The translations under genes were made by a program, and so were the position numbers. The notes below the pieces were generated by a model. That model did no database searches and had not been told where the DNA came from. It saw only the letters and a program-made list of their open reading frames with translations. From Bdellovibrionales bacterium (lineage in GTDB: Bacteria > Bdellovibrionota > Bacteriovoracia > Bacteriovoracales > Bacteriovoracaceae): DNA of 21,187 bases. This document shows positions 1-6,829 of this stretch, piece after piece (position 1 is the stretch's first letter; every line of letters starts with the position of its first letter). The stretch is from positions 1 to 21,187 of the forward strand of contig JAHFAA010000009.1 in assembly GCA_023250775.1 (NCBI GenBank), in the 5' to 3' direction.

Positions 1-247
1 GAGTCAGGATAGGAATGCAGCTCAGATAGTTCTGATTGGCATCGAGGAGGACCTGGCAACCGCTTTGCGCTTCACAGGTTCCTGCGGCATCAGTACTTTT
101 GCTGGTGTCAATGTCGCAGTAGTTGGTGCGGTTGGCCTTAAGGGCCGCTTGCAAAAACCCTTTTTCGTAAAAGCCATCTTGGGAGTTGCAACCGGTCAGA
201 AAAATGAGCAGAAACAGAGAAAGAGACATACAAAATTTCGTCTTCAT
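1..247 (-). CDS. Cys-rich lipoprotein, 3' part beyond the window
   Basis: The reading frame starts with ATG at 247 and stays open for 82 codons to the left edge, so the gene is partial. A strong Shine-Dalgarno sequence (AAGGAG, 254-259) sits 6 nt upstream of the ATG. The N-terminus is a lipoprotein signal peptide: MKTK, a Leu/Phe-rich core, then a lipobox FLTGC with the lipidated Cys at residue 20. The mature part has further Cys residues (about 44, 59, 65 and 79), which suggests disulfides in the periplasm or on the surface. I do not recognise the family. The export call is firm; the function is unknown because the domain part lies outside the window. Confidence 0.75.
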   Translation of the reverse strand, partial: MKTKFCMSLSLFLLIFLTGCNSQDGFYEKGFLQAALKANRTNYCDIDTSKSTDAAGTCEAQSGCQVLLDANQNYLSCIPILT

Positions 248-259
248 TTTTTACTCCTT

Positions 260-276
260 CCTCACAGAAAGTGAGG
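260..276 (-). promoter_or_regulatory. Stem-loop abutting the ribosome binding site of the left lipoprotein gene
   Basis: On the minus strand the sequence reads CCTCAC-TTTCT-GTGAGG, a perfect 6-bp stem with a 5-nt loop, ending directly before the AAGGAG Shine-Dalgarno. It could stabilise the 5' end of the mRNA or modulate ribosome access. Only the complementarity is seen; any regulatory role is inference. Confidence 0.35.
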
Positions 277-522
277 TCGGTGTACAGCATAGCTCTCACA
301 GACGTACAACTTCAGCTAGATTTGCTGGTGGGACTTTCTTAAGAAATTCTCCTTTGGGTTATTGTTCGTATCGTTGATTGAGATTCTATTTTAGCAATTT
401 ATTGTGCTTTAGCTAGCTTTGAGGCAACAAAAAAAATAGAACTCCAAAATTTTCAATAAGCTAATTGCATTTTTTTGTGAAACATCATGCCTCAAAAGAG
501 TGGCACTTTTTTACAGCAACAG
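277..522. other. Intergenic stretch without a supported gene
   Basis: No credible coding frame is present; this should carry the promoter of the left lipoprotein gene. Structure seen: TTTGAGGCA at 418-426 and its inverted copy TGCCTCAAA at 488-496, and an A/T-rich near-palindrome (AAAAGAGTGGCACTTTTTT) around 494-512. Neither was matched to a known RNA or operator. Confidence 0.5.
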
Positions 523-550
523 AAAAAAACGCCAACTTTATAACGTTCGC
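523..550 (-). terminator. Possible weak terminator after the dehydrogenase gene
   Basis: Reading on the minus strand, GCGAAC-GTTATAAA-GTTGGC can pair with one G-G mismatch and is followed by G and seven T residues. It lies about 36 nt past the stop of the ydfG-like gene. The stem is short, so efficiency is doubtful. Confidence 0.35.
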
Positions 551-585
551 CTGATCATTTCTTATCGCAAGAGGTGCTGTATTTT

Positions 586-1338
586 TTAACTGGTGCGACG
601 GTGGATATTCGCGATAGCGGCCTGTGCGGTGGGGAAGATCACAATTTCTTGGATATTCACATGTGGCGGTCGTGAGAGGACCCACTGAATGGTATCGGCA
701 ATATCCTCAGGTTGAAGGGGAGTGACGCCCTCATAAACCTTTTTCGCTCTTGCGGGATCGCGGAAACGCACGAGCGAAAATTCAGTCTCCAGCATTCCCG
801 GTTCGATATTGGAAACGCGGATATTGGTTCCAAGCAGATCGACACGAAGGGCCTCACTGATCGCACGCACGGCAAATTTGGTGGCGCTGTAGACACTGCC
901 GCCGCCGTAAACCCAACGGCCAGCAACCGATCCGATGTTAACCACATGGCCATTGTTGGCCTTAACCATGTAGGGAACAATCCCACGGGTCATATAGAGC
1001 AGCCCTTTCACATTGGTATCAATCATCGTTTCCCAGTCATCAATATTGGCCTCTTGCAGTTTGTCCGCGCCAAGAGCGAGACCGGCATTGTTAACGAGCA
1101 CGCTCACGCGAGGAAGGAGTTCTTTGCTGGCCTCGAGAAATTTTTCCACCGCTTTTCGTGAACTGACGTCAAATGTGAAGGTATGAATTTTGGCATTTTG
1201 CGAGAGCTCGGTCTTAATTTTATCCAGGCGCTCACCGCGACGGCCGGTCAAGATCAGTTCGCTACCTTGTTTGGCCAATTTACTTGCTAAGGCAAGCCCG
1301 ATTCCCGAAGTTGCGCCAGTGATGAGTGTAATGCTCAT
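586..1338 (-). CDS. ydfG: Short-chain dehydrogenase, YdfG-type NADP-dependent 3-hydroxy acid dehydrogenase
   Basis: A cytosolic SDR of 250 residues, the usual length for the classical family. Visible motifs: the nucleotide-binding TGATSGIG at 7-14, with RR at 33-34 (GRRGERL) favouring NADP(H); D57-V58; NNAG at 83-86; catalytic Ser137 in NIGSVAG; and the YxxxK pair Tyr150/Lys154. The segments DWETMIDTN(V)KGL and IEPG..ETEFS.VRF closely match E. coli YdfG, which oxidises serine, allo-threonine and other short 3-hydroxy acids and is also linked to malonic semialdehyde reduction. ATG at 1338 has a GGGAG site about 10 nt upstream. The gene starts 20 nt after the end of the PP2C-like gene on the same strand, so the two are probably cotranscribed, although no functional link is obvious. 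The exact substrate is inferred from similarity. Confidence 0.88.
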   Translation of the reverse strand: MSITLITGATSGIGLALASKLAKQGSELILTGRRGERLDKIKTELSQNAKIHTFTFDVSSRKAVEKFLEASKELLPRVSVLVNNAGLALGADKLQEANIDDWETMIDTNVKGLLYMTRGIVPYMVKANNGHVVNIGSVAGRWVYGGGSVYSATKFAVRAISEALRVDLLGTNIRVSNIEPGMLETEFSLVRFRDPARAKKVYEGVTPLQPEDIADTIQWVLSRPPHVNIQEIVIFPTAQAAIANIHRRTS

Positions 1339-1358
1339 ATCTTTTTTCTCCCTCGCGT

Positions 1359-3212
1359 TTATTTTTTGAATTTGATCATGAGTAAGGCATAATCGATGGG
1401 CTGTTGCGCCTTGGTCTGTTGACCAATGATTGAATTTTTAAAGGCAATGTAGGCATCCAGAAAATTCGGGAATTTTTTGAAGGCCACAACCATCATGCTT
1501 AGGAGACCTTTTTGCCCCATGGGTTTTGCCTGATCATTTCTAAGTTCAAAAAGAGCAGGGGACATGGTCAGTAAAATATCCTGATCTTTAAATGTCATGC
1601 TTTTTTCTTGAAAAATGGAGTCCACATCCTTTCCGATAGAAGGGCCGGGGGCCAGATTCACGGCCGCCAGTTCTTGGGCGGAATCAAGATTGAAATACAG
1701 GGGAGCAAATTCCGCACCGGCGGATACGTAAGTCAGCTGATGTTGAGTTAAATTGTACACGCCGAAAAACATGTTAGCGACGATCTTTCCCTTATAGGCA
1801 CGGTAAAAGCTACGGTTGATATAAGTGACACACTCGAGCGCTTTCTTAGGAGTATGGGAGTTGATGGTGGCCAGGATGGATTTTAGCGAGGTGGTAGCCA
1901 GGGCCGCCAGATGTCCATTTTGCTCAGAGATTCTCCCAATGGCAAAAATCAAATTATCTTGATGGAGAGAGTGATGTAAAAAGCTTCCGCCGTACACATT
2001 CGAGGGACGTAAGGAACCGACGACCTCCAGGTTTCCATAGGTGGCACTTTCAAGCGGAGTGGCAAAATCTAAAATGGCGCGCGCCAGATCCTTCTCTTTT
2101 TCACTGCGGGCCTTGATTACCGCGGTGTTGACCTTGTTGTTGATTTGTTCTGTCAGACTGAGGCGCAGTTGATTGAGCTCCATGGCAAAAAGTGCCGTTT
2201 CATCATTCGTGAGACTGACAATTTCACCCGGATCTTTGCCCTCCTTCATGAGCGCCACGGCATTGGCGAGATAATCCAAACCATTTTTGAAACGTTGACC
2301 GAAGAAAAAGGCGATAAGGACGGCCACACTCAGCAGGCACAGCCCGAAGAGAAGACTTTTCCTGTATAGTTCGCGCATGGCCGAGAAAGCACGGGACTCG
2401 GGTGTGAATGAGAGTACCATCAGACGGTATTTTTTGAGTTTCGAGTGACCGATAATAAGCTTTTCTCCATCCGTCGTGCGCACAAGATCGGCACCCGAGG
2501 TTTCCCCAGATTCAAACAAAGCGGGTATGAAACCAAAGTGGTTGGCCTTTTGAGCGCCGATTAAAGTACGCCCGCCTTCTTCCCATAAAAGATTGGTATA
2601 GAGGTAATCGTTGGCAAATTCATTACTGATCAGATCAAGGCTAATGGCCACGGCAATAAACTGAGGGCCCATTTTTATTCTTTTAACAAAGATGAGAGAG
2701 GGAACATCTAAAATGTGATCAGTGCTATAGAGGGCCTGTGGTTTATCTTGAATCTGAGCTATTGGGTAAAGAATACGGGGAGGGATGGAATTAATTTTTT
2801 CTGGAGAGGGAATGCCAAATTCGATTAAATTTTTGGAATAGAAGATCTTTTGCAGACTAAGCTGCCGAGTTTCGGCCTCTTGGCCATTCTTGGTGCCATT
2901 TTGTCGCTCCAGCACAGAGACAAAAATAATTCCTCGGTCTGTCTCAACCATTTTTTCGATCAGATCGAAACGTTTTTCCTCTTCTAACATGGTGATTTGG
3001 TCGGCCAGAAGCTCATAATGCTCAATCGTATTTTTGAACTGGTCCATCAAAGAGTTGGCACGTCCCAAAACCGATTCGTATAAAAAATCCTTCTTGTCGT
3101 CGCGGAAAATTTTATCCGATAGGTAGAGCGAAATACTCTGCCCTGCAAACATAAAAGTTAACAGGATAAAAACGATCTTCAATTTGATAGGGAAAATGAA
3201 TTTCTCTGCCAT
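1359..3212 (-). CDS. Membrane HAMP/SpoIIE-like PP2C-family protein, probably catalytically degenerate
   Basis: 617 residues from ATG at 3212. Order: TM helix about 11-31; extracytoplasmic sensor region about 32-285; second TM helix about 286-304; HAMP-like region about 306-358; helical linker; PP2C/SpoIIE-RsbU-type domain about 385-617. The fold signature is recognisable (VGSLRPSNVYGGSF, TYVSAGAEFAPLYF, GPSIGKD, DILLTM, IDYALLMI). The metal-binding positions are replaced: GGDF is GGSF (408-411), GDVSGHG is GRISEQN (from 426), TDGLxE is TMSPALFE (549-556), and the final DD is DY (607-608). This predicts a pseudophosphatase acting by binding, not catalysis. In-frame ATGs at 3272 and 3230 exist; I chose 3212 because the protein then begins with a short cytosolic tail before TM1, and a TATACT box (3246-3241) lies just upstream. 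No good Shine-Dalgarno fixes the start. It is divergent from the first fecR gene. Confidence 0.75.
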   Translation of the reverse strand: MAEKFIFPIKLKIVFILLTFMFAGQSISLYLSDKIFRDDKKDFLYESVLGRANSLMDQFKNTIEHYELLADQITMLEEEKRFDLIEKMVETDRGIIFVSVLERQNGTKNGQEAETRQLSLQKIFYSKNLIEFGIPSPEKINSIPPRILYPIAQIQDKPQALYSTDHILDVPSLIFVKRIKMGPQFIAVAISLDLISNEFANDYLYTNLLWEEGGRTLIGAQKANHFGFIPALFESGETSGADLVRTTDGEKLIIGHSKLKKYRLMVLSFTPESRAFSAMRELYRKSLLFGLCLLSVAVLIAFFFGQRFKNGLDYLANAVALMKEGKDPGEIVSLTNDETALFAMELNQLRLSLTEQINNKVNTAVIKARSEKEKDLARAILDFATPLESATYGNLEVVGSLRPSNVYGGSFLHHSLHQDNLIFAIGRISEQNGHLAALATTSLKSILATINSHTPKKALECVTYINRSFYRAYKGKIVANMFFGVYNLTQHQLTYVSAGAEFAPLYFNLDSAQELAAVNLAPGPSIGKDVDSIFQEKSMTFKDQDILLTMSPALFELRNDQAKPMGQKGLLSMMVVAFKKFPNFLDAYIAFKNSIIGQQTKAQQPIDYALLMIKFKK

Positions 3213-3240
3213 ATTCTTATTAATTGCCATTCTAGTGATC

Positions 3241-3246
3241 AGTATA
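3241..3246 (-). promoter_or_regulatory. Candidate -10 box for the PP2C-like gene
   Basis: On the minus strand this reads TATACT, preceded by GC. TTGATC is 14 bp further upstream, too close for a standard -35. Two TGATCA palindromes (3236-3241 and 3260-3265) flank it, which could be an operator pair but may be chance. If used, the transcript would start within or just before the alternative ATG at 3230, leaving about 20-25 nt before ATG 3212. Confidence 0.35.
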
Positions 3247-3285
3247 GCAAAAAAATAGATGATCAAATGCATTATACAAAGCGAG

Positions 3286-3302
3286 AAAAAAAGGCCCCCC
3301 CC
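3286..3302 (+). repeat. Homopolymer runs A7 and C8 in the leader of the first fecR gene
   Basis: Seven A (3286-3292), GG, then eight C (3295-3302) lie 51 nt upstream of the chosen fecR start at 3354. Such runs are prone to slipped-strand length change. The run also sits inside an upstream in-frame extension of the gene (from 3267) that I do not think is translated. Confidence 0.5.
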
Positions 3303-3353
3303 GTGGTTACTTTAAAAAAGTTTAAAAGCAGGGCAGAATTATCCAGAGGCAAA

Positions 3354-4613
3354 ATGAAATATATCGACAAAATAATTATGCTTGTTGCGCTTATCGGTGG
3401 GAGCGTCACTGTCTTTCTTATTTTTCACACTCCCGCCTCCGATCGGCCGAAAGAAGAAGGTGCCTTGGCCAACGTGGGGGAGCTCAAAGGAGAGGCAAGA
3501 GTAAGGCGTGAAGGACTTGTGGGCTGGCGTACTCTGCAAGAGGGAGAAATTCTTTATCCAAAAGACTCCATTATTTCTCTGGATGAAACTTTTCTTCGCT
3601 TAGATGTGAAGGGCGGAACATCTTTTAACCTCACCCCAAACACCTTGGTATATCTCGTCCAGGATGACGATGCTATCGATATTGATTTGCATCGTGGTGT
3701 CATAGGCATGAGTTTAGTGAACTTAAAAAATCGGCTTTTGATCAATGTGGGTAAAAAGAAAATTGAAGTGAAATCAGATAATGCCAAAATGCACGTCAGT
3801 TTAGGTGATGCCAATGATACTAATCTTACCGTGATCGATGGCGTGGCCTCGATCATCTATAAGGGCACCCAGATCAACATGAAAAAAGGAGAAAAGGTCA
3901 AAGTTAATGAAAATACGACAACCATGAATGTCACGTCTTTTGGTATTGGACCTCAACGTCCAAGTATGGATAAAACTATTTTTCAAGATGAAGGAAAGTC
4001 GATCGATTTTGAATGGGATTCACGGGATAAGGCCATCGAAGAATTCAGTCTTACGGCTGCGCGCGATCCTCAGATGAAATCAGTTGTCGGTCATGTAACG
4101 ACAAAAAAGACAAAAGTTTCATTAGAGATTGGTCAGGAAGGGCGATATTACTGGCAGGTTGTGGGTCTGGTGCAAAACAAGGTGGTGGCCGAGGCCCCCG
4201 TTTATTCTTTTGCACTCAAAAAAGAGACAGCTCCAGTGTTAGTTTTTCCGGGAGCAAATTCGGTCATCGAGTTAGGGCCAGACCAAGAGAGCACGAGTCT
4301 AACTTTGCGTTGGGAATCTCAAAGTGCGGAAAAATATGAGGTGGAATTTTTTAAATACGGAATAGAGAAAGAGAGAGGGGAACTGCTGAGCGCTGATGGC
4401 CCCCATCTCGTCGTCAGTAATTTGGAACCCAGGGAATACAAATGGCGTGTTCGCGCCATTGACCGCACTCGCTTAGAGAATGAATGGAGTGAATTCACAA
4501 ATTTTGTGGTTGCCGAATTTAAGGCATCAAATGGAAAGCCTCTTGAGGGACCAAGACGACGGCGAGAATTTTATGAAGAGTCGAGCGGTGAGTGGAAGAA
4601 AAACGAGCGCTAA
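3354..4613 (+). CDS. FecR-domain protein with two fibronectin-III-like domains (copy 1)
   Basis: 419 residues from ATG 3354, which has an AGAGG site 5 nt upstream. An upstream in-frame start (3267) would add 29 Lys/Arg-rich residues absent from the paralogue at 4610-5848. Order: N-terminal membrane anchor (about 6-24), FecR beta-rich domain (about 42-185; GEARVRREGLVGW, LDETFLRLD), two Fn3-like sandwiches (about 205-287 and 293-388, each with a W and YxW core: YYWQVVGL, YKWRVRAI), and a charged tail ending EFYEES.GEWKKNER. It lacks the anti-sigma helix region of classical FecR and no sigma gene is adjacent, so it is more likely an extracytoplasmic binding or scaffold protein tethered to the inner membrane. 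It is about 67% identical to the neighbouring copy over 390 ungapped residues (262 by hand count). It is divergent from the PP2C-like gene. Confidence 0.78.
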   Translation: MKYIDKIIMLVALIGGSVTVFLIFHTPASDRPKEEGALANVGELKGEARVRREGLVGWRTLQEGEILYPKDSIISLDETFLRLDVKGGTSFNLTPNTLVYLVQDDDAIDIDLHRGVIGMSLVNLKNRLLINVGKKKIEVKSDNAKMHVSLGDANDTNLTVIDGVASIIYKGTQINMKKGEKVKVNENTTTMNVTSFGIGPQRPSMDKTIFQDEGKSIDFEWDSRDKAIEEFSLTAARDPQMKSVVGHVTTKKTKVSLEIGQEGRYYWQVVGLVQNKVVAEAPVYSFALKKETAPVLVFPGANSVIELGPDQESTSLTLRWESQSAEKYEVEFFKYGIEKERGELLSADGPHLVVSNLEPREYKWRVRAIDRTRLENEWSEFTNFVVAEFKASNGKPLEGPRRRREFYEESSGEWKKNER

Positions 4614-4633
4614 GGAACCTTTCGCTTCCACTC
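4590..4633. terminator. Junction hairpin between the convergent fecR genes
   Basis: GAGTGGAAG (4590-4598) and CTTCCACTC (4625-4633) form a 9-bp perfect stem around a 26-nt loop containing both stop codons. The stem arises because both arms encode the same GEWK tail. It has no U-tract on either side, so it is not a standard intrinsic terminator, but it may stall or process converging transcripts. Confidence 0.35.
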
Positions 4634-5848
4634 GCCACTGTATTCTTCGTAAAATTCGCTCCGTCGCTTCGGTCCCGAGTTGATCTCCGCGACAATAAAA
4701 GATCTAAACGCACTCCACTCATTTTCCGCACGTAGAGGGTTAATAGCGCGAACACGCCATTTGTATTCCCTGGGCTCCAGGTTGTCGATGGCGATGTAGG
4801 GATGGTCGGTTGAAAGGATCTCGCCTTGCTCTTTCTCTATTTCGTATTTAAAAAATTCCACCTCATATTTTTCCGCACTTTGAGATTCCCAGCGCAAGGT
4901 GACCTTGGTGCTCTTTTCGTTGGGGCCAAGCTCGATGACGGTATTATTTCCCGGGTATACCAATGCTGGCGCCGACTTTTTTCTCACCACAAAAGAATAA
5001 ACAGGGGCCTCGGCCACCACCTTGTTTTGCACCAGACCCACAACCTGCCAATAATATCGTCCTTCCTGTTCAAGATCCAAAGTGGCATATTTCTCTTTCG
5101 TCGTCATCTCGCCAACAATCGATTTCATCCGAGGATCGCGCGCGGCCGTAAGGCCAAAAACTTCGATTGTCTTATCCCGTGAATTCCATTCAAAATCGAT
5201 TGGCTTGCCTTTCTCTTGAAAAATAGTTTTTTCCAACCCTGGCATTAGCACCTCAATCCCCAAAGTAATAAGATCCAGCTTCGTCGTACTTTCATTAATG
5301 ATGACCTTTTCGCCTTTTTTTAGATTGATCTGGTTTTTCTGATAGGTGATTGAGACTGCACCATCGACGACTGTGAAATGAGTATCATGGGCATCGCCTA
5401 AACTGACATGCATTTTGGCGCCATTTGATTTCACTTCAATTTGCTTTTTACCCACATTGATCAAAAGCCGATTTTTTAAGTTCACTAAACTTAGGTCCAG
5501 GACACCACGTTGCAGGTCGATCAAAGTAGCATCGTCATCCAAAACGAGATTCACCAAGGTGTTGGGGGTCATGTTTAAAGAGTTCCCGCCTTGCAAATCC
5601 AATCGAAGAAAAGTTTCATCCAGAGAAATAATAGAGTCCCTTGAATAAAGGTTTTCTTCCTCCTGAAGATTGTGCCAACCGATAATCCCTTCGCGACGCA
5701 CGCGCGCCTCTCCCATCATCTCGCCCACCTTCGCCAGAGCAACGACCTCTGTTGCTTGTTCGTTGGTAGTCTTGCGAAAGATAAGATAAGTGGTGAGGCC
5801 ACCACCAATGAGGGCAGTGAGAAGAATGACTTTATCGAGGTGTTTCAC
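4610..5848 (-). CDS. FecR-domain protein with two fibronectin-III-like domains (copy 2)
   Basis: 412 residues with the same architecture as copy 1: membrane anchor (about 6-24, LLTALIGGGLTTYLIF), FecR domain (about 42-185), two Fn3-like domains (about 205-287, 293-388) and the tail EFYEEYSGEWKRK. The start is GTG at 5848, chosen because the protein then aligns from residue 1 with copy 1 (MKHLDK against MKYIDK). The ribosome site is poor (AAG 4-5 nt away; GAGAGG lies 15 nt away), so translation may be weaker than copy 1 or coupled to the membrane-protein gene that ends 50 nt upstream. The tail is 7 residues shorter. Substitutions are spread through the FecR domain while blocks such as DSIISLDETFLRLD, YYWQVVGLVQNKVVAE and RWESQSAEKYEVEFFKY are unchanged, which suggests selection on both copies. 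The ligand is unknown. Confidence 0.78.
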   Translation of the reverse strand: MKHLDKVILLTALIGGGLTTYLIFRKTTNEQATEVVALAKVGEMMGEARVRREGIIGWHNLQEEENLYSRDSIISLDETFLRLDLQGGNSLNMTPNTLVNLVLDDDATLIDLQRGVLDLSLVNLKNRLLINVGKKQIEVKSNGAKMHVSLGDAHDTHFTVVDGAVSITYQKNQINLKKGEKVIINESTTKLDLITLGIEVLMPGLEKTIFQEKGKPIDFEWNSRDKTIEVFGLTAARDPRMKSIVGEMTTKEKYATLDLEQEGRYYWQVVGLVQNKVVAEAPVYSFVVRKKSAPALVYPGNNTVIELGPNEKSTKVTLRWESQSAEKYEVEFFKYEIEKEQGEILSTDHPYIAIDNLEPREYKWRVRAINPLRAENEWSAFRSFIVAEINSGPKRRSEFYEEYSGEWKRKVP

Positions 5849-5898
5849 AATACTTCGATTGTGCCTCTCTTTTGGAATTTTTTAAAGTAACTTCTTGC

Positions 5899-6693
5899 TT
5901 AGACGGAAGTCTGAGCAAGCACGGGTGTCGGTTTATTCTTCTTGCGGTAATACACCAAGATTGTGACGATCAGAAGGCCCAAGAGAATAAGCGATGAATA
6001 ACCTGTTCCGAAATTGACCCCACCTTGATCGTGTGGTTTTGTCAGAACGTCTCCAAAAGTAGCACCAAATGGACGAGTTAAGATAAAGGCGATCCAAAAG
6101 AGTAAGATTTTAGAAACTTTTGTAAAATACGACACTCCCAGAATCACCGCAAGAATGCCCGTGATCAAGAGCCAGCTTCCAAAAAAGCCGAGACCGGAAT
6201 CGTCGGCCAAAAAATCACCGAGCGCGGTACCGAGCGTATTTGAAAAGAGAATCGTGACCCAGTAGAAAACTTCTGCTTTTCGCGTGCGAACGTCATTCAC
6301 CGAGACATTGCCGACGGTCAAGCGCCAAAGGGTCAAAAGAGTGAGCAAAATGGCCACCAAAATGGCAGCGCCCTTGGCATAACCGAGACCCAATGTGCGA
6401 TCCATGAAATCAGACATGGTCGTGCCAAAAGTACTGGTGGCAATAATGACAGTCCAATAGAGATAGGGAAAATGCTTCTTGGACATCAACTGACATCCTA
6501 GGGCGACCACGAACAGGCCAAAGAAAATCAGTGTACTGGCCAGGTAACCAAATTTCATTGTCATGGACAACCAGTCGCCACCCGTTTCACCCAAGGTCGT
6601 GGCGGTGATCTTCATAATCCAAAAGGCCACAGTAATCATGGGAAGCTTATTAATGAAATCCGGTTGCTCGAGAGTTTTGGTCTTTGTATTCAT
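5899..6693 (-). CDS. DUF347-repeat integral membrane protein (COG4705 type)
   Basis: 264 residues, mostly hydrophobic, about eight TM helices organised as four repeats of two helices. Each repeat carries the family's Gly/Thr/Asp signature: KITATTLGETGGDW (about 28-41), TFGTTMSDFMDRTLGLGY, NTLGTALGDFLADDSGLGF and RPFGATFGDVLTKPHDQGG. These match the DUF347 repeat family of inner-membrane proteins, whose transport substrate is not established; the repeated acidic motifs inside the membrane suggest a cation or metal pathway (inference). ATG at 6693 has AAGGA 6-7 nt upstream. It is divergent from the histidine kinase, sharing a 136-bp intergenic region, and lies 50 bp upstream of fecR copy 2 on the same strand, so cotranscription is possible. 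Confidence 0.8.
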   Translation of the reverse strand: MNTKTKTLEQPDFINKLPMITVAFWIMKITATTLGETGGDWLSMTMKFGYLASTLIFFGLFVVALGCQLMSKKHFPYLYWTVIIATSTFGTTMSDFMDRTLGLGYAKGAAILVAILLTLLTLWRLTVGNVSVNDVRTRKAEVFYWVTILFSNTLGTALGDFLADDSGLGFFGSWLLITGILAVILGVSYFTKVSKILLFWIAFILTRPFGATFGDVLTKPHDQGGVNFGTGYSSLILLGLLIVTILVYYRKKNKPTPVLAQTSV

Positions 6694-6793
6694 AGATTTC
6701 CTTTTTCGTGAGATGCTATTTCATTTCTTCGGTCAATGGAAATGAAAAAAATCTTACAATTCTTTCTTGCAACATAAAATATTAATTTTTGCA

Positions 6794-6820
6794 TTGATTG
6801 GTAAATTCATGTGGTACTAT
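6794..6820 (+). promoter_or_regulatory. Candidate promoter of the sensor kinase gene
   Basis: TTGATT (6794-6799), 15 bp, then TACTAT (6815-6820), with TGG immediately before it as an extended -10. The ATG is only 9 nt past the -10, so the transcript would be leaderless or have a leader of 2-3 nt. That fits the absence of any Shine-Dalgarno in front of this gene. Confidence 0.4.
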
Positions 6821-6829
6821 TAGTCCGTC

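Larger units (their letters stand above)
3354..5848. repeat. Imperfect inverted duplication: two fecR paralogues tail to tail
   Basis: The arms are whole genes (3354-4613 plus, 4610-5848 minus) related as inverted repeats about 1.25 kb each. DNA identity is patchy. A 48-nt block is identical in both arms (3711-3758 and the reverse complement of 5444-5491), followed after one mismatch by further identity. The stop codons overlap, so the spacer is zero. This is seen directly; the inference is duplication with inversion and possible later gene conversion. Confidence 0.85.

Noticed and set aside
485..685. 66-residue minus-strand frame over the dehydrogenase end
   Set aside because: Out of frame with the SDR, no ribosome site, most of it inside or just past the real gene's coding end.
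3236..3265. TGATCA pair as a specific operator
   Set aside because: TGATCA occurs at several unrelated places in the window (for example near 552 and 18993), so a pair here is not strong evidence.
3213..3272. Longer PP2C-like start at ATG 3272
   Set aside because: It would add a second hydrophobic stretch before the anchor and would overlap the TATACT promoter candidate; 3212 gives a normal topology.
3267..3353. N-terminal extension of fecR copy 1 from ATG 3267
   Set aside because: The 29 extra residues are Lys/Arg-rich, absent from copy 2, run through the A7/C8 tract and overlap the long form of the divergent gene; ATG 3354 has an AGAGG site.
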